From assembly GCA_002256145.1 (NCBI GenBank), contig NKIP01000010.1, forward strand, positions 62,001-126,000: a stretch of 64,000 nucleotides of DNA, given 5' to 3'. Position numbers and translations under genes: made by a program. Source of the DNA: Comamonadaceae bacterium PBBC1 (GTDB lineage Bacteria > Pseudomonadota > Gammaproteobacteria > Burkholderiales > Burkholderiaceae_C). The notes beneath the pieces were generated by a model that did not search any database, was not told the origin of the DNA, and saw only the letters and a program-made list of their open reading frames with translations. Each line of letters opens with the position of its first letter. The stretch's first letter is position 1. Below are positions 46,347 to 57,657 of the stretch, piece after piece.

Positions 46347-48245
46347 ATGCGAAGACACATGGCCCATTTCTGGACACTCTGCTGCTTGGCCCTCGGGCTC
46401 GGCGTGGCGGGCAACGCTTGGGCTGCTCACGCTTACGCGCAATTTGGGGACATTCGCTACCCGGTCGGGTTCAGCCACTTTGCCTATGTGAACCCGGCCG
46501 CGCCCAAAGGCGGCGAGATCATGCTGGTGCCGCCGACCCGGCAGTCCAACTTTGACAAATACAATCCCTTCACCTTGAAGGGCAGCGCCCCGCCTTCCAT
46601 GCTGGGCATGTTGTTTGACACTTTGCTGGTGGGCAACATGGATGAGCCGACCACGGCTTACGGCTTGCTGGCTTCGGACGTGGCGGTGGCCAGCGACCGC
46701 ATGTCGGTCAACTTTCAGATTAACCCACTGGCCCGCTTTCACAATGGTGACCCAGTGCTGGCGGCCGATGTTCGCCATTCCTTTGAGCGGCTGACCAGCA
46801 AACAGGCCGCGCCCCAGTACCGCACGTATTTTGGCGAGGTCAAAGGCGCCACGGTCTTGGCCGAGCGCAGCATCCGCTTTGATTTTGTGCGCCCCAACAG
46901 CGAGCTGCCTTTGATCGTGGGCAGTTTGCCGGTGTTCAGCCAAAAGTGGGGGCTGGAAGGCAACACCCACAAACCCTTGGACCAACTGGTGATGGACATT
47001 CCGATCGCGTCCGGCCCTTACCGCATCGGCCGTGTGCAGTTTGGCAAAGACATCACTTACGAGCGCGATCCAAACTACTGGGCCCGCGACTTGAATGTCC
47101 GCAAAGGCCAATTCAATTTCGACCGCATCACCTACAAGATCTACAAAGACAGCACCGCTCAGCTCGAGGCCTTTAAGGCAGGTGAGTTCGATTACATGCA
47201 GTCATTCATTGCGCGGGAGTGGGCCCGGGCCTTCACGGGTCGTGCTTTTGAACGGGGTGATTTGATCAAGGCCGAATTGGCTCATGGCAATGCGGGTGAC
47301 TTTCAGGGCTTTTTGTTCAACACGCGCCGTGACAAGTTCCAGGACGTGCGCGTGCGCCAAGCCATCGCGCTGGCCATGGATTTCGAGTGGTTGAACCGCC
47401 AACTGTTTTACAACGCCTACAGCCGGGTGCGTGGCTATTTTGTGGCCAGCGACTTTGAGGCCATGGGCCGACCTGGACCTGAAGAGTTGGCTTTGCTCAC
47501 GCCCCTGAGGGCCAAGCTGCCCGCTGCCGTGTTTGATCAAGAGGTGCCGCAGCCACCACAAACCGCGCTCGACCCTGCTTCGGGCCACACCCTGCGCGAC
47601 CACTTGCGCCAAGCGCGTGATTTGCTCCAAGCCGCCGGATGGACCTACCGCGATGGTGCTTTGCGCAACGCCAAGGGACAAGCTTTCAGCATCGAGTTTC
47701 TGGACAGTTCAGGCTCCATGGGCCGCGTGGTCACGCCCTTTGCCAAGAACCTCGAGAAACTGGGCATCAAAGTGCAATACAAGGTGATCGATTTTGCGCT
47801 GCTGCAAAAACGCATGGACGTGTTCGACTTCGACATCATCAGCAACCGCACCGTGGGCAGCGAAGCGCCCGGCACCGAGTTGCTCGAGCGCTATGGCAGC
47901 CGATCGGCCGACGTGGAGGGCTCGGGCAATGTGATTGGCCTCAAAGACCCGGCCGTGGACGCGCTGCTGGACAAGGTGGTCAGCGCCACGTCAAGGCCAG
48001 AGCTGGTGACCAGCCTGCGAGCGCTTGACCGGGTGCTGCGCCACGGCCATTACGTGGTGCCGCATTGGTATGGCGCGGTGCACCGCGTGTCCTGGCGGGC
48101 CAAGGCGTTTGCCCGACCGGCCGATTTGCCTCGGTTTTATCAACCTGAAAAGCTCGTCACCACCGTGTGGTGGTCGCCCACCGCCACAAGCGCGCCTGGC
48201 CCAACGCCCTCCACAGCGGCTCAACCAGCTAAAAAGGCCCCCTGA
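46347..48245 (+). CDS. Peptide ABC transporter substrate-binding protein (YejA-like)
   Basis: The 632-aa precursor has a signal peptide (hydrophobic residues 8-27, cleavage near AWA) and a family 5 solute-binding fold ([15 protein letters not shown] start here [12 protein letters not shown], and RFHNGDPV region). Length and context with permeases of the YejB/YejE type point to the yejABEF system, which in E. coli imports the peptide antibiotic microcin C and in other species oligopeptides. The natural ligand is unknown. ATG 46347 has a weak ribosome-binding site; ATG 46359 is possible. Confidence 0.87.
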   Translation: MRRHMAHFWTLCCLALGLGVAGNAWAAHAYAQFGDIRYPVGFSHFAYVNPAAPKGGEIMLVPPTRQSNFDKYNPFTLKGSAPPSMLGMLFDTLLVGNMDEPTTAYGLLASDVAVASDRMSVNFQINPLARFHNGDPVLAADVRHSFERLTSKQAAPQYRTYFGEVKGATVLAERSIRFDFVRPNSELPLIVGSLPVFSQKWGLEGNTHKPLDQLVMDIPIASGPYRIGRVQFGKDITYERDPNYWARDLNVRKGQFNFDRITYKIYKDSTAQLEAFKAGEFDYMQSFIAREWARAFTGRAFERGDLIKAELAHGNAGDFQGFLFNTRRDKFQDVRVRQAIALAMDFEWLNRQLFYNAYSRVRGYFVASDFEAMGRPGPEELALLTPLRAKLPAAVFDQEVPQPPQTALDPASGHTLRDHLRQARDLLQAAGWTYRDGALRNAKGQAFSIEFLDSSGSMGRVVTPFAKNLEKLGIKVQYKVIDFALLQKRMDVFDFDIISNRTVGSEAPGTELLERYGSRSADVEGSGNVIGLKDPAVDALLDKVVSATSRPELVTSLRALDRVLRHGHYVVPHWYGAVHRVSWRAKAFARPADLPRFYQPEKLVTTVWWSPTATSAPGPTPSTAAQPAKKAP

Positions 48246-48248
48246 CCC

Positions 48249-49286
48249 ATGTTGGCCTACATTTTCAAACGCTTGCTGCTGATGATCCCGACCTTGTTCG
48301 GGGTGTTGTTGATGACCTTTGTGGTGATCCAGTTTGTGCCCGGCGGCCCGGTCGAGCAAATGGTGTCTCAGCTGCAAGGCCGTGACACAGGCGGGGAGGG
48401 CGCAGCCGCAGCGGGCAGCGGCTACCGCGGCCGGCAGGGCGTGGACGCCGCCCGCATTGCCGAAATCAAAACGCTTTACGGCTTTGACAAACCACCCACC
48501 GAGCGTTTTTGGATGATGCTCCAGCAGTTTGCGCAGTTCGACTTGGGCAAGAGCTTTTTCTACCCCAAAGACGTCTGGAGCCTCATCAAGGAAAAGTTGC
48601 CGGTGTCCATCAGCCTGGGCTTGTGGACGTTTTTCCTGAGTTACATGGTGTCGGTTCCTTTGGGGATCGCCAAGGCGGTGCGGGCGGGCACGCGTTTTGA
48701 CACGCTCACCAGCTTGCTGGTGCTGGTGGGTTATGCCATTCCGGGTTTTGTGCTGGGCGTGGCCTTGCTGGTGATTTTTGGCGGTCAACTGCAGTGGTTT
48801 CCGCTGCGCGGCCTGACCTCGTCCAACTGGGAGCAGCTGAGCTGGGGCGCCAGAGTGGTGGATTATTTGTGGCACATCGCCTTGCCGGTCATGGCCAGTG
48901 TGCTCGGCTCGTTTGCCGTCATCACCATGTTGACCAAGAACGCATTTTTGGAAGAAATCCGCAAACAGTATGTGCTGACCGCTCGCGCCAAAGGCCTGAG
49001 TGAAAACCGCGTTTTGTACCGCCATGTCATGCGCAACGCGCTCATCCCGCTGGTCACGGGGTTTCCTGCGGCCTTCATCGGCGCTTTTTTCACAGGCTCG
49101 CTGCTGATCGAAACCCTGTTCTCGCTCGACGGCCTGGGTTTACTCAGTTACGAGGCCGTGATCCGGCGCGACTACCCGGTGGTGCTGGGCACCTTGTATT
49201 TGTTCACCTTGATCGGTCTGGTCACCAAGTTGATCAGTGACCTGTGCTACCTGTGGGTGGACCCGCGCGTGAAGTTCGACAAATGA
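48249..49286 (+). CDS. yejB: Peptide ABC transporter permease YejB
   Basis: A 345-aa permease with a first membrane segment at residues 8-30, a periplasmic loop that contains a Gly/Ala-rich insertion around RDTGGEGAAAAGSGYRG, and five more membrane segments. The EAA-loop region (RKQYVLTARAKGLSENRVLYRH) and the final 60 residues (FSLDGLGLLSYEAV) are typical of YejB/DppB proteins. It starts 3 bp after the binding-protein gene and overlaps yejE by 4 bp. Confidence 0.9.
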   Translation: MLAYIFKRLLLMIPTLFGVLLMTFVVIQFVPGGPVEQMVSQLQGRDTGGEGAAAAGSGYRGRQGVDAARIAEIKTLYGFDKPPTERFWMMLQQFAQFDLGKSFFYPKDVWSLIKEKLPVSISLGLWTFFLSYMVSVPLGIAKAVRAGTRFDTLTSLLVLVGYAIPGFVLGVALLVIFGGQLQWFPLRGLTSSNWEQLSWGARVVDYLWHIALPVMASVLGSFAVITMLTKNAFLEEIRKQYVLTARAKGLSENRVLYRHVMRNALIPLVTGFPAAFIGAFFTGSLLIETLFSLDGLGLLSYEAVIRRDYPVVLGTLYLFTLIGLVTKLISDLCYLWVDPRVKFDK

Positions 49287-50338
49287 CCGCAGCCAACACC
49301 ACCGCATTCCCGCAACAGATGTCCCCCTCGGCCCGGGCCTGGCAGCGCTTCAGACGCAACCGCTTGGGCTTTGGCAGCCTGCTCATTTTTCTCACCCTGT
49401 TTGTCCTTAGCTTAGGGGCCGAATTCTTGTCCAACGACAAACCTTTGGTGGTGCGTTTTGAGGGGCAATGGTATTTCCCGGTGGTGCAGACCTTGCCTGA
49501 AAAAGTGTTCGGGGGGGATTTCGAGACGCCAGCCGATTACCTCGACCCGTTCATTCAGCAACAACTTCACAAGGGCAGCAATTGGGCTTTGCAGGCCCCC
49601 AACCCTTACCACCACAGCACCCTCGACTACTTTGCACCCTTGCCCAACCCAGCCCCGCCCACTGGCCGCAACTGGCTGGGCACCGATGACCGGGGGCGTG
49701 ATGTCTTGGCGCGTTTGCTGTACGGCTTTCGGGTGTCGGTGCTGTTTGCATTGGCCCTCACCGTGTTTGGCGTGGTGCTGGGTGTGTTGACCGGGGCGGT
49801 GCAGGGCTTTTTTGTGGGCAAGACCGACCTGGTGTTTCAGCGCTTCATCGAAGTCTGGAGCGCCATGCCGGAGTTGTATTTGCTCATCATCTTCTCGGCC
49901 GTGTTCGAGCCCAGCGTGGGTTTGCTGCTCTTGCTGCTGGGCCTGTTTGGCTGGATGGGCTTGTCCGACTATGTGCGGGCCGAGTTTTTGCGCAACCGGC
50001 AACTCGATTACGTCAAATCGGCACGGGCGCTGGGCCTGGGCCATTGGCAGATCATGTGGCGGCATGTGCTGCCCAACAGCATGACCCCGGTGGTGACCTT
50101 TTTGCCGTTTCGCATGAGCGGCGCCATTTTGGCCCTGACCTCGTTGGACTTTTTGGGCCTGGGCGTGCCGCCAGGCACACCCTCGTTGGGCGAGTTGCTG
50201 GCCCAAGGCAAAAACAACATCGACGCCTGGTGGATATCGATGTCGACTTTTGTGGTGCTGGTGGTGACCTTGCTGCTCTTGACCTTTATGGGTGACGCCT
50301 TGCGCGACGCACTTGATCCGCGAAAGGTGGACGCATGA
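49283..50338 (+). CDS. yejE: Peptide ABC transporter permease YejE
   Basis: A 351-aa second permease. It has an N-terminal cytoplasmic arm and membrane anchor (residues 31-48), a long periplasmic segment with NWLGTDDRGRDVLARLL, and about five further membrane spans. The EAA loop (VKSARALGLGHWQIMWRHVLPN) contacts the ATPase. The ATG at 49283 overlaps the yejB stop; a longer frame from 49244 is inside yejB. It overlaps yejF by 4 bp. Confidence 0.9.
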   Translation: MTAANTTAFPQQMSPSARAWQRFRRNRLGFGSLLIFLTLFVLSLGAEFLSNDKPLVVRFEGQWYFPVVQTLPEKVFGGDFETPADYLDPFIQQQLHKGSNWALQAPNPYHHSTLDYFAPLPNPAPPTGRNWLGTDDRGRDVLARLLYGFRVSVLFALALTVFGVVLGVLTGAVQGFFVGKTDLVFQRFIEVWSAMPELYLLIIFSAVFEPSVGLLLLLLGLFGWMGLSDYVRAEFLRNRQLDYVKSARALGLGHWQIMWRHVLPNSMTPVVTFLPFRMSGAILALTSLDFLGLGVPPGTPSLGELLAQGKNNIDAWWISMSTFVVLVVTLLLLTFMGDALRDALDPRKVDA

Positions 50339-51939
50339 ACGCGCCCCAAGCTTTGCTGGAACTCAAAGACCTGCAAATCGCCTTTGGCGGGCAGGCGGTG
50401 GTGCATGGCGTGAACCTGAGCATCCAGCCCGGCGAGCGGGTAGCTTTGGTGGGCGAGTCGGGATCGGGCAAATCGGTCACCGCGCTGTCGGTGCTGCGTT
50501 TGTTGGAATCAGCTGAGCTGTCGGGCCAAGTGCTGTGGCAAGGTCAGGACTTGCTAAAGCAAACGCCTGCCGAGATGCAACGCATCCGAGGTGATGACAT
50601 TGCCATGATTTTTCAGGAGCCCATGACGGCGCTCAATCCCCTGATGACGGTAGGGTCGCAGATCTCGGAAGTGCTGCAGCTCAAAAAACTCTTGCATCGG
50701 CGCGACGCCGATGCGCGAGCCGTGCATTTGTTGTCCGAAACCGGGATCGACGACCCGGAGCGGCGTTTTGGGGCTTACCCGCACCAGTTGTCGGGCGGCC
50801 AACGCCAGCGCGCCATGATGGCCATGGCCCTGGCCTCCGAGCCCAAGCTGCTGCTGGCCGACGAACCCACCACCGCGCTGGATGCCAGTTTGCGCCTGCA
50901 AATGTTGCAGCTGTTGGCCGATTTGCAGCAAAAAACCGGCATGGCCGTGCTGCTGATCACCCACGATCTCGCCTTGGTGCGCCACTTCGCCGACCGGGTG
51001 GCGGTGATGGAAAAAGGCGTTCTTGTGGAGCAGGGGAGTTTGATAAAGGTGTTTTCAAACCCTCAACATCCTTACACCCAAAAACTGCTCGACAGCCGCC
51101 CCAGTCGCGATGGATTGGCAGAGGCCCCAATCCCATCCCCCTCGCCATTGTTGCTGGCAAAAGGACTGCGAGTTCAGTACCCCATGGCCACACCTGGCAT
51201 TCGCGGTTGGTTCAAGAAACAACAATTCACGGCCTTGCACGGCGCAGATTTCAGCATCCTGCCAGGCACGACATTGGGTGTGATGGGCGAGTCAGGCTCA
51301 GGCAAGTCCAGCCTGGCTATGGCGGTTTTGGGTCTGATGCCTTACGGAGGTGAGCTGACATTTGAGGGGCAATCCTGGCAGGGCAGTCCTGGGCGTGACA
51401 AAGCTTTGCGTCAAAAGGTTCAGGTTGTTTTTCAAGATCCATTTGGCAGTCTGTCGCCAAGAATGACCGTGGGTGAAATCGTCTCGGAAGGCTTGCGACT
51501 GCACCGGCCGCACCTGTCTGAGCCGGAGATTGAGGCGCAAGTCGTGTCTGCTTTGTCTGAAGTGGGTCTGATGACGGCCGATTTTCCAGACTTGCTGAAC
51601 CGATATCCTCATGCGTTTTCTGGGGGGCAACGCCAACGCATCGCATTGGCGCGTGCTTTGGTGGTGGAGCCAGACTTGCTTGTTTTGGATGAGCCCACAA
51701 GTGCCTTGGATGTCACGGTACAAAAGCAAATTTTGAGCTTACTTCAGACATTGCAAAAAAACCGCAGAATCGCTTATTTAATGATTACCCATGACATCGA
51801 TGTTCTACGGGCCATGGCCCATTGGGTCATGGTGCTCAAAGCGGGGCGCATTGTTGAAATGGGGCTTGCCGACAAGGTGTTGAACCAAGCTGCGCACAAT
51901 TACACCCGCAGTTTGCTGGCAGCCTTCCCTGACGACTGA
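50335..51939 (+). CDS. yejF: Peptide ABC transporter ATP-binding protein YejF (two ABC domains)
   Basis: A 534-aa protein with two fused ATPase domains. The first has Walker A GESGSGKS (about residues 39-46), LSGGQRQRAMMAMAL and LLADEPTTALD; the second has GESGSGKSS (about 321-329), FSGGQRQRIALARAL and LVLDEPTSALD. This duplicated layout is characteristic of YejF, as opposed to the separate OppD/OppF pair. It is the last gene of the peptide importer operon, and the rimP operon follows after 155 bp. Confidence 0.92.
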   Translation: MNAPQALLELKDLQIAFGGQAVVHGVNLSIQPGERVALVGESGSGKSVTALSVLRLLESAELSGQVLWQGQDLLKQTPAEMQRIRGDDIAMIFQEPMTALNPLMTVGSQISEVLQLKKLLHRRDADARAVHLLSETGIDDPERRFGAYPHQLSGGQRQRAMMAMALASEPKLLLADEPTTALDASLRLQMLQLLADLQQKTGMAVLLITHDLALVRHFADRVAVMEKGVLVEQGSLIKVFSNPQHPYTQKLLDSRPSRDGLAEAPIPSPSPLLLAKGLRVQYPMATPGIRGWFKKQQFTALHGADFSILPGTTLGVMGESGSGKSSLAMAVLGLMPYGGELTFEGQSWQGSPGRDKALRQKVQVVFQDPFGSLSPRMTVGEIVSEGLRLHRPHLSEPEIEAQVVSALSEVGLMTADFPDLLNRYPHAFSGGQRQRIALARALVVEPDLLVLDEPTSALDVTVQKQILSLLQTLQKNRRIAYLMITHDIDVLRAMAHWVMVLKAGRIVEMGLADKVLNQAAHNYTRSLLAAFPDD

Positions 51940-52004
51940 TGGCTGTTCTGGGTATTTTGCCCATCGTTTTCCTTAATAATCACGCACTTAGCGCAATTTT
52001 CAGC

Positions 52005-52010
52005 TAGAAT
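52005..52010 (+). promoter_or_regulatory. Candidate -10 element of the rimP-nusA-infB operon
   Basis: TAGAAT, one mismatch from TATAAT, lies about 16 bp before a leader hairpin and 85 bp before rimP. No convincing -35 is visible. Position between yejF and rimP supports a promoter here, but the hexamer alone is weak evidence. Confidence 0.4.
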
Positions 52011-52025
52011 AATGGCTTCACGACC

Positions 52026-52057
52026 AAACGGGCGGGTTTTCACCGCCCGTTTTTTTT
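52026..52057 (+). terminator. Terminator-like hairpin between yejF and rimP (possible leader attenuator)
   Basis: AAACGGGCGG (52026-52035) and CCGCCCGTTT (43-52 of the 52000s) pair perfectly, followed by Ts to 52057. It ends 37 bp before the rimP start. It is either the terminator of the yej operon or, if the TAGAAT at 52005 is a promoter, an attenuator in the leader of the operon that encodes NusA, a protein acting on such hairpins. Confidence 0.8.
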
Positions 52058-52094
52058 GGGTCTTTCTTTTTTAACGTTGACATTCAGAAGCTCT

Positions 52095-52658
52095 GTGGCA
52101 TTGCAGCAAATTGTTCAAGAAACCGTGACCGGCCTGGGCTATGACCTGGTTGAAATTGACCGCACAGCGGGCGGTTTGCTGCGCATCACCATTGATTTCC
52201 CTTGGCAACCCGGATCTGAATTGTTCATCAACGTCGAAGACTGTGAAAAAGTCAACCGACAACTTCAGTTTGCGCTCGAAGTCGATGGCGTCACCTACAA
52301 CCGCCTTGAAGTTTCTTCCCCAGGCATTGATCGTCCCTTGCGCAATGCTCAAGACTTTGAGCGTTTCGTCGGCGAGTTGATTGACATCACGCTGAAAGTG
52401 CCTATGGGTGAAAACGCCGCTGGCATGGTCAATCCCACACGCAAAAAATTTCGCGGAACGCTTGAGCGTGACGCCTCAGGTCAAAGCTGGCAAATCGTTT
52501 GGAGCGAAGAGCCACCCGTCAAGCCTGGTCAAAAAATCAGCAAAACACGAATTCCAGCGCCCTTGAATGTGCTGGGTTTTACCTTGGACGAACTGCGCGA
52601 GGCGCGTCTTGCACCTGTGGTGGATTTCAAAGGGCGCAAGCCAAAAATTGAAGCCTGA
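52095..52658 (+). CDS. rimP: Ribosome maturation factor RimP
   Basis: RimP assists 30S subunit assembly. The 187-aa protein has the RimP pattern ETVTGLGYDLVEIDR at the start and the SSPGIDRPL segment (about residues 74-82). The GTG at 52095 is chosen because family proteins begin with this LQQIVQETV segment; a TTG at 52077 is possible. First gene of rimP-nusA-infB-rbfA-truB-typA, the classical transcription/translation operon. Confidence 0.93.
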   Translation: MALQQIVQETVTGLGYDLVEIDRTAGGLLRITIDFPWQPGSELFINVEDCEKVNRQLQFALEVDGVTYNRLEVSSPGIDRPLRNAQDFERFVGELIDITLKVPMGENAAGMVNPTRKKFRGTLERDASGQSWQIVWSEEPPVKPGQKISKTRIPAPLNVLGFTLDELREARLAPVVDFKGRKPKIEA

Positions 52659-52730
52659 CGGATTGGTCGGGTTTTGAATATTTATATCGGGCCTCGTTTA
52701 AAGGCCTCAGTGGAACAGGAGAGTCGAGTC

Positions 52731-54215
52731 ATGAATCGCGAAATGTTGATGTTGGTTGAGGCCATCTCAAGAGAAAAAAACGTTGAGCGCGACGTGGTTT
52801 TTGGGGCCGTGGAAGCCGCTTTGGCACAAGCGACCAAAAAGCTGTACGTCGGTGAAGTGGACATTCGGGTTGCGGTTGATCGTGACAGTGGCAACTACGA
52901 GACCTTTCGACGTTGGCACGTGGTGCCCGATGAAGCGGGTTTGCAATTGCCCGAGCAGGAAATTCTGTTGTTCGAAGCCAAAGAACAAATTCCCGACATC
53001 GAAGTTGACGAATACATCGAAGAGCCAATTGAGTCGGTTCCAATTGGCCGAATCGGAGCCATGGCGGCCAAGCAAGTCATCTTGCAAAAAATTCGTGACG
53101 CAGAACGTGAAATGCTGCTCAATGATTTCATGTCGCGGGGCGAGAAGATTTTTGTCGGCACGGTCAAACGCATGGACAAAGGCGACATCATTTGCGAATC
53201 GGGACGCATTGAAGGTCGACTTCGCCGCAGTGAAATGATCCCGAAAGAAAACCTGCGCAGCGGCGATCGTGTGCGGGCCATGATCATGGAAGTGGACCTG
53301 ACACTGCGCGGTGCCCCCATTTTGTTGTCACGTTCTGCACCCGAGTTCATGATTGAACTTTTCCGTCAAGAAGTGCCAGAAATTGAGCAAGGTCTGCTGG
53401 AAATCAAAACTTGCGCACGCGACCCAGGTTCACGCGCCAAGATCGCTGTTTTGTCGCATGACAAACGCGTCGATCCCATCGGCACCTGTGTGGGTGTGCG
53501 GGGCACACGTGTGAACGCGGTCACCAACGAATTGGCTGGCGAGCGAGTTGACATTGTGTTGTGGAGCGAAGACCCTGCCCAATTTGTGATTGGTGCTTTG
53601 GCTCCGGCCAACGTGCAATCGATCGTTGTTGACGAAGAAAAGCACGCCATGGATGTGGTGGTGGACGAAGAGAACCTCGCCATCGCAATTGGCCGTGGCG
53701 GTCAAAACGTCCGTTTGGCTTCTGACCTCACGGGCTGGAAAATCAACATCATGGATGCGGCTGAATCTGCACAAAAGCAGGCCGAAGAGACCACCGGCAT
53801 CCGTCAATTGTTCATGGAAAAACTGGACGTTGACGAAGAAATTGCCGACATCTTGATCGGTGAAGGTTTCGCCAGTCTCGAAGAAGTGGCGTATGTGCCC
53901 ATCCAAGAGATGCTGGAAATCGAGAGTTTCGACGAAGACACCATCAACGAGCTGCGCACCCGTGCGAAAGATGCTTTGTTGACCCTTGAAATTGCGCGAG
54001 AAGAGAGCGTTGAAGACGTTTCCCAAGATTTGCGCGACCTGCCAGGCTTGACGCCTGAGCTGATTTCTAAGCTGGTTGAAGCGGGTATCCATACCCGTGA
54101 AGATTTGGCTGACTTGGCCACCGACGAACTGTCTGACATCACTGCTCAGACTGCTGAAGAGGCGACCGCCCTGATCATGAAAGCCCGCGAACATTGGTTC
54201 GCTGGCCAGGCCTGA
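52731..54215 (+). CDS. nusA: Transcription termination/antitermination factor NusA
   Basis: NusA binds RNA polymerase and promotes pausing, termination at hairpins and antitermination. The 494-aa protein has the N-terminal polymerase-binding domain, an S1 domain (about residues 135-200), two KH domains including the [13 protein letters not shown] motif, and two C-terminal acidic repeats (residues about 360-420 and 435-490), which is the long, proteobacterial form. The ATG at 52731 follows a good AGGAGAG ribosome-binding site. The leader hairpin upstream of rimP could be a target for autoregulation. Confidence 0.96.
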   Translation: MNREMLMLVEAISREKNVERDVVFGAVEAALAQATKKLYVGEVDIRVAVDRDSGNYETFRRWHVVPDEAGLQLPEQEILLFEAKEQIPDIEVDEYIEEPIESVPIGRIGAMAAKQVILQKIRDAEREMLLNDFMSRGEKIFVGTVKRMDKGDIICESGRIEGRLRRSEMIPKENLRSGDRVRAMIMEVDLTLRGAPILLSRSAPEFMIELFRQEVPEIEQGLLEIKTCARDPGSRAKIAVLSHDKRVDPIGTCVGVRGTRVNAVTNELAGERVDIVLWSEDPAQFVIGALAPANVQSIVVDEEKHAMDVVVDEENLAIAIGRGGQNVRLASDLTGWKINIMDAAESAQKQAEETTGIRQLFMEKLDVDEEIADILIGEGFASLEEVAYVPIQEMLEIESFDEDTINELRTRAKDALLTLEIAREESVEDVSQDLRDLPGLTPELISKLVEAGIHTREDLADLATDELSDITAQTAEEATALIMKAREHWFAGQA

Positions 54216-54241
54216 AGTCTGATGGAGGCTTGAACAAAATT

Positions 54242-57200
54242 ATGTCCAGTACCACTGTTGCCGAGTTCGCCAATGAACTCAAAAAATCTGCCGATGTCCT
54301 CCTTGATCAATTGCGATCAGCAGGCGTTGCCAAAAACTCTGTCAGCGATACGCTCAACGATGCTGACAAGCAAAAATTGCTGAGTTATTTGCAAGTCAGT
54401 CATGGGACCGTGACCGGTGATCGCAAAAAAATCACGCTGGTCAAAAAATCAACCAGTGAAATCAAACAAGCTGATGCTTCGGGCAAAGCCCGGACGATCC
54501 AGGTTGAAGTGCGTAAAAAGCGCACATTGATCAAGCGTGATGATGAACAAACGGCCGAATCATCACCTCAGGAGCCCACTGCGCCCCAAGTTGATCATGC
54601 CGATTTGGCCAGACGCGAAGAAGAAGCTCGGCACCAAGCCGAGTTGATTCAGCGCCAAGAAGAAGAGCTGGCTGAAAAACGCCGATTGCGCGAAGAGCAA
54701 GAAGCCAAGCAAAAGCAAGAACTTGCGGCGCAAGAAGCCAAAGCGCTTGCTGAAGCCAAGGCTTTGGCCGAATCTGTTGCAAAAGCCGCTGCTCAAGTCG
54801 CACAGCAAGCAGCTGTGCCCAAGCCTCAACTGAGCCGTCAAGAGCGTGAGCAACTTGCACGTGCAGAAGCGGCCAGCATCAATGCCGCAGCTCAGATCAA
54901 GCATGCACCGGCAGCTCCTGCTGTGTCTGCAGAATCCCTGGCAGCCACCAAAGCAGCCCAGCAAGCAGAGATTGCGGCAGCAAAAGCGGCTGAGCAAGCC
55001 GAAATTGCAGCGGCCAAAGCCAAATCAGAGCAAGATGCCCGACAAGCTGCAGCACAAAAAGCGGCTGCAGACTCCAAGGCCAAGGCCGATGAGGAAACAG
55101 CACGCGCTTTGGACCTGGATTCACGTCGTCGCAAAGCATTGGCCGAAGCCGAAGCCATTCGAAACATGATGAACGCACCCAAGCGGGTGTTGGTCGCCAA
55201 GAAAGAAGAGCCCAAAGTCGAGCCCAAAGCCGCGGTGAAAGGGACTTTGCACAAACCAGCCGGGACGCCCGCTGCTGGGGCCCGTCAAGCAGCCGCACCC
55301 GCTTCTGCGCCTGCAGCGCCCGCTGGTGGAAACAAAGAAGTCAAATCTGCCAAGTTGTCTTCCAGCTGGGCTGGAGATCCGGCCAAGAAAAAAGCCATTC
55401 CAACACGTGGTGATACCAGTGGTGGTGTGGGTCGCAACAATTGGCGTACCGGTCCCCGTGGCCGTCGAGGCAACGAACGCGACCGTGATGAAGGTCACAA
55501 CCAGCAAGCAACCGTTGAAGTGCGCGTGCTGGAAGTTCACGTGCCAGAGACCATTACGGTGGCTGAATTGGCCCACAAAATGGCCATCAAGGCGTCCGAG
55601 GTCATCAAACATTTGATGAAGCTGGGTCAGATGGCCACCATGAACCAGCCCTTGGACCAGGATACCGCCATGATCGTGGTGGAAGAAATGGGCCACAAAG
55701 CCGTGATCGCCGCACTGGACGATCCAGAAGCGTTCACAGACGATGAAGTGCTGGATCAACATGCCGAATCCCTGCCCCGGGCCCCTGTGGTCACGGTCAT
55801 GGGTCACGTTGACCACGGTAAAACATCGCTGCTCGATTACATCCGACGCGCTAAAGTGGCTTCGGGCGAAGCCGGCGGCATCACGCAGCACATTGGTGCT
55901 TATCACGTCGAAACGCCTCGCGGCATGATCTCTTTCCTGGACACTCCGGGTCACGAGGCTTTCACGGCCATGCGTGCCCGTGGTGCACAAGCGACCGACA
56001 TTGTTATTTTGGTGGTGGCCGGTGATGACGGTGTCATGCCCCAAACCAAAGAAGCGATCAAGCACGCCAAAGCAGCCGGCGTGCCCATCGTGGTTGCCAT
56101 CAACAAGATGGACAAGCCCGATTCCAACATCGAGCGTGTTCGTGCAGAACTGATTGCCGAGGAGGTGGTTCCCGAAGAGTTTGGTGGCGATTCTCCTTTT
56201 GTGTCAGTGTCTGCCAAAACGGGCATGGGCATTGATGACTTGCTCGAACAAGTTTTGTTGCAAGCAGAGGTGCTTGAACTCAAGGCTCCTGTCCAAGCTG
56301 CAGCCAAAGGTTTGGTGATTGAAGCGCGTCTGGACAAGGGCCGTGGGCCTGTGGCCACCATCTTGGTTCAATCCGGAACATTGAACACCGGTGACGTGGT
56401 GTTGGCAGGACAGACTTTTGGTCGCGTTCGTGCCATGCTCGACGAAAACGGCGCGACCATCAAGTCCGCGGGTCCATCGATTCCTGTTGAAATTCAAGGC
56501 CTGACGGAAGTGCCCCAAGCAGGTGACGAATTCATGGTCATGAGCGACGAACGCCGTGCCCGCGAAATTGCCACTTACCGTGCGGGCAAATTCCGCAACA
56601 CCAAGTTGGCCAAGCAACAAGCCGCCAAGCTCGAAAACATGTTCACCGACATGTCGGCTGGCGAAGTCAAGATGCTGCCCATCATCATCAAGGCCGATGT
56701 ACAAGGTTCGCAAGAAGCCCTCGGTGCCTCTTTGCTCAAGCTGTCCAACGAAGAAGTCAAAGTCCAACTGGTTTACTCCGGTGTGGGTGGTATCAGTGAA
56801 TCTGACATCAACTTGGCCATCGCATCCAAGGCGATCGTGATTGGCTTCAACGTGCGAGCCGATGCGGGAGCCCGTAAAACTGCCGAAGGCAATGGCGTTG
56901 ACATTCATTACTACAACATCATTTATGACGCTGTGGATGAACTCAAGGCCGCCATGTCCGGCATGTTGGCACCCGAGCAGCGTGAAGAAATCATGGGCAT
57001 GGCCGAAATCCGGACCGTGTTTGTGGCGTCCAAAATTGGCACGGTGGCAGGTTGTATGGTCACCTCGGGTCAAGTCACCCGCAGCGCCAAGTTCCGCTTG
57101 TTGCGTGACAACGTGGTCATCTACACCGGTGAACTCGATTCGCTCAAACGCCTCAAGGACGACGTTCGCGAAGTCAAGGAAGGTTTCGAGTGCGGTATCA

Positions 57201-57280
57201 AACTCAAAAACTACAACGACATCAAAGAAGGCGATTACCTCGAATTCTTCGATGTCAAGGAAATTGCGAGAACGCTGTAA
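54242..57280 (+). CDS. infB: Translation initiation factor IF-2
   Basis: IF-2 is the GTPase that places initiator tRNA and joins ribosomal subunits. The 1012-aa protein is a long form: an N-terminal IF2_N module (residues 1-50), a low-complexity Ala/Lys/Glu/Gln-rich helical linker (about 95-330), a second IF2_N module (about 435-480), and a GTPase domain with GHVDHGKT (521-528), DTPGHEAF and NKMD, followed by the C-terminal initiator-tRNA-binding domains. The G-domain motifs are all intact. rbfA starts immediately after the stop. Confidence 0.97.
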   Translation: MSSTTVAEFANELKKSADVLLDQLRSAGVAKNSVSDTLNDADKQKLLSYLQVSHGTVTGDRKKITLVKKSTSEIKQADASGKARTIQVEVRKKRTLIKRDDEQTAESSPQEPTAPQVDHADLARREEEARHQAELIQRQEEELAEKRRLREEQEAKQKQELAAQEAKALAEAKALAESVAKAAAQVAQQAAVPKPQLSRQEREQLARAEAASINAAAQIKHAPAAPAVSAESLAATKAAQQAEIAAAKAAEQAEIAAAKAKSEQDARQAAAQKAAADSKAKADEETARALDLDSRRRKALAEAEAIRNMMNAPKRVLVAKKEEPKVEPKAAVKGTLHKPAGTPAAGARQAAAPASAPAAPAGGNKEVKSAKLSSSWAGDPAKKKAIPTRGDTSGGVGRNNWRTGPRGRRGNERDRDEGHNQQATVEVRVLEVHVPETITVAELAHKMAIKASEVIKHLMKLGQMATMNQPLDQDTAMIVVEEMGHKAVIAALDDPEAFTDDEVLDQHAESLPRAPVVTVMGHVDHGKTSLLDYIRRAKVASGEAGGITQHIGAYHVETPRGMISFLDTPGHEAFTAMRARGAQATDIVILVVAGDDGVMPQTKEAIKHAKAAGVPIVVAINKMDKPDSNIERVRAELIAEEVVPEEFGGDSPFVSVSAKTGMGIDDLLEQVLLQAEVLELKAPVQAAAKGLVIEARLDKGRGPVATILVQSGTLNTGDVVLAGQTFGRVRAMLDENGATIKSAGPSIPVEIQGLTEVPQAGDEFMVMSDERRAREIATYRAGKFRNTKLAKQQAAKLENMFTDMSAGEVKMLPIIIKADVQGSQEALGASLLKLSNEEVKVQLVYSGVGGISESDINLAIASKAIVIGFNVRADAGARKTAEGNGVDIHYYNIIYDAVDELKAAMSGMLAPEQREEIMGMAEIRTVFVASKIGTVAGCMVTSGQVTRSAKFRLLRDNVVIYTGELDSLKRLKDDVREVKEGFECGIKLKNYNDIKEGDYLEFFDVKEIARTL

Positions 57281-57655
57281 ATGGCGCGTAAAAAGCAGTC
57301 CTCTGTTCCCAATCGCGGGTTTCGCGTGGCCGACCAGATCCAGCGTGATCTGGCCGAGTTGATCTCGCGCGAGTTGAAAGACCCGCGTGTGGGCATGATC
57401 ACCATCAACACGATCGAGGTCACGCCAGACTACGCCCATGCCAAGGTCTATTTCAGTGTGTTGACAGGTCAACCTGAAGACGCCACTGAAGGTTTGAATG
57501 CGGCCGCCGGATTTCTGCGAAATGGTTTGTTCAAACGCTTGCACATTCACACTGTGCCGACCTTGCATTTTTTGTTTGATCGCACCACTGAGCGTGCGTC
57601 GGACATGAACGCATTGATCGCCAAGGCTGTGTCGTCTCGTGCCCAGGAGGACTGA
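57281..57655 (+). CDS. rbfA: 30S ribosome-binding factor RbfA
   Basis: RbfA aids late 30S maturation and cold adaptation. The 124-aa protein has a typical KH-type fold sequence ([14 protein letters not shown]...DPRVGMITI...[11 protein letters not shown]). It starts with no gap after infB and ends 2 bp before truB, so it is translationally coupled. Confidence 0.95.
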   Translation: MARKKQSSVPNRGFRVADQIQRDLAELISRELKDPRVGMITINTIEVTPDYAHAKVYFSVLTGQPEDATEGLNAAAGFLRNGLFKRLHIHTVPTLHFLFDRTTERASDMNALIAKAVSSRAQED

Positions 57656-57657
57656 GC

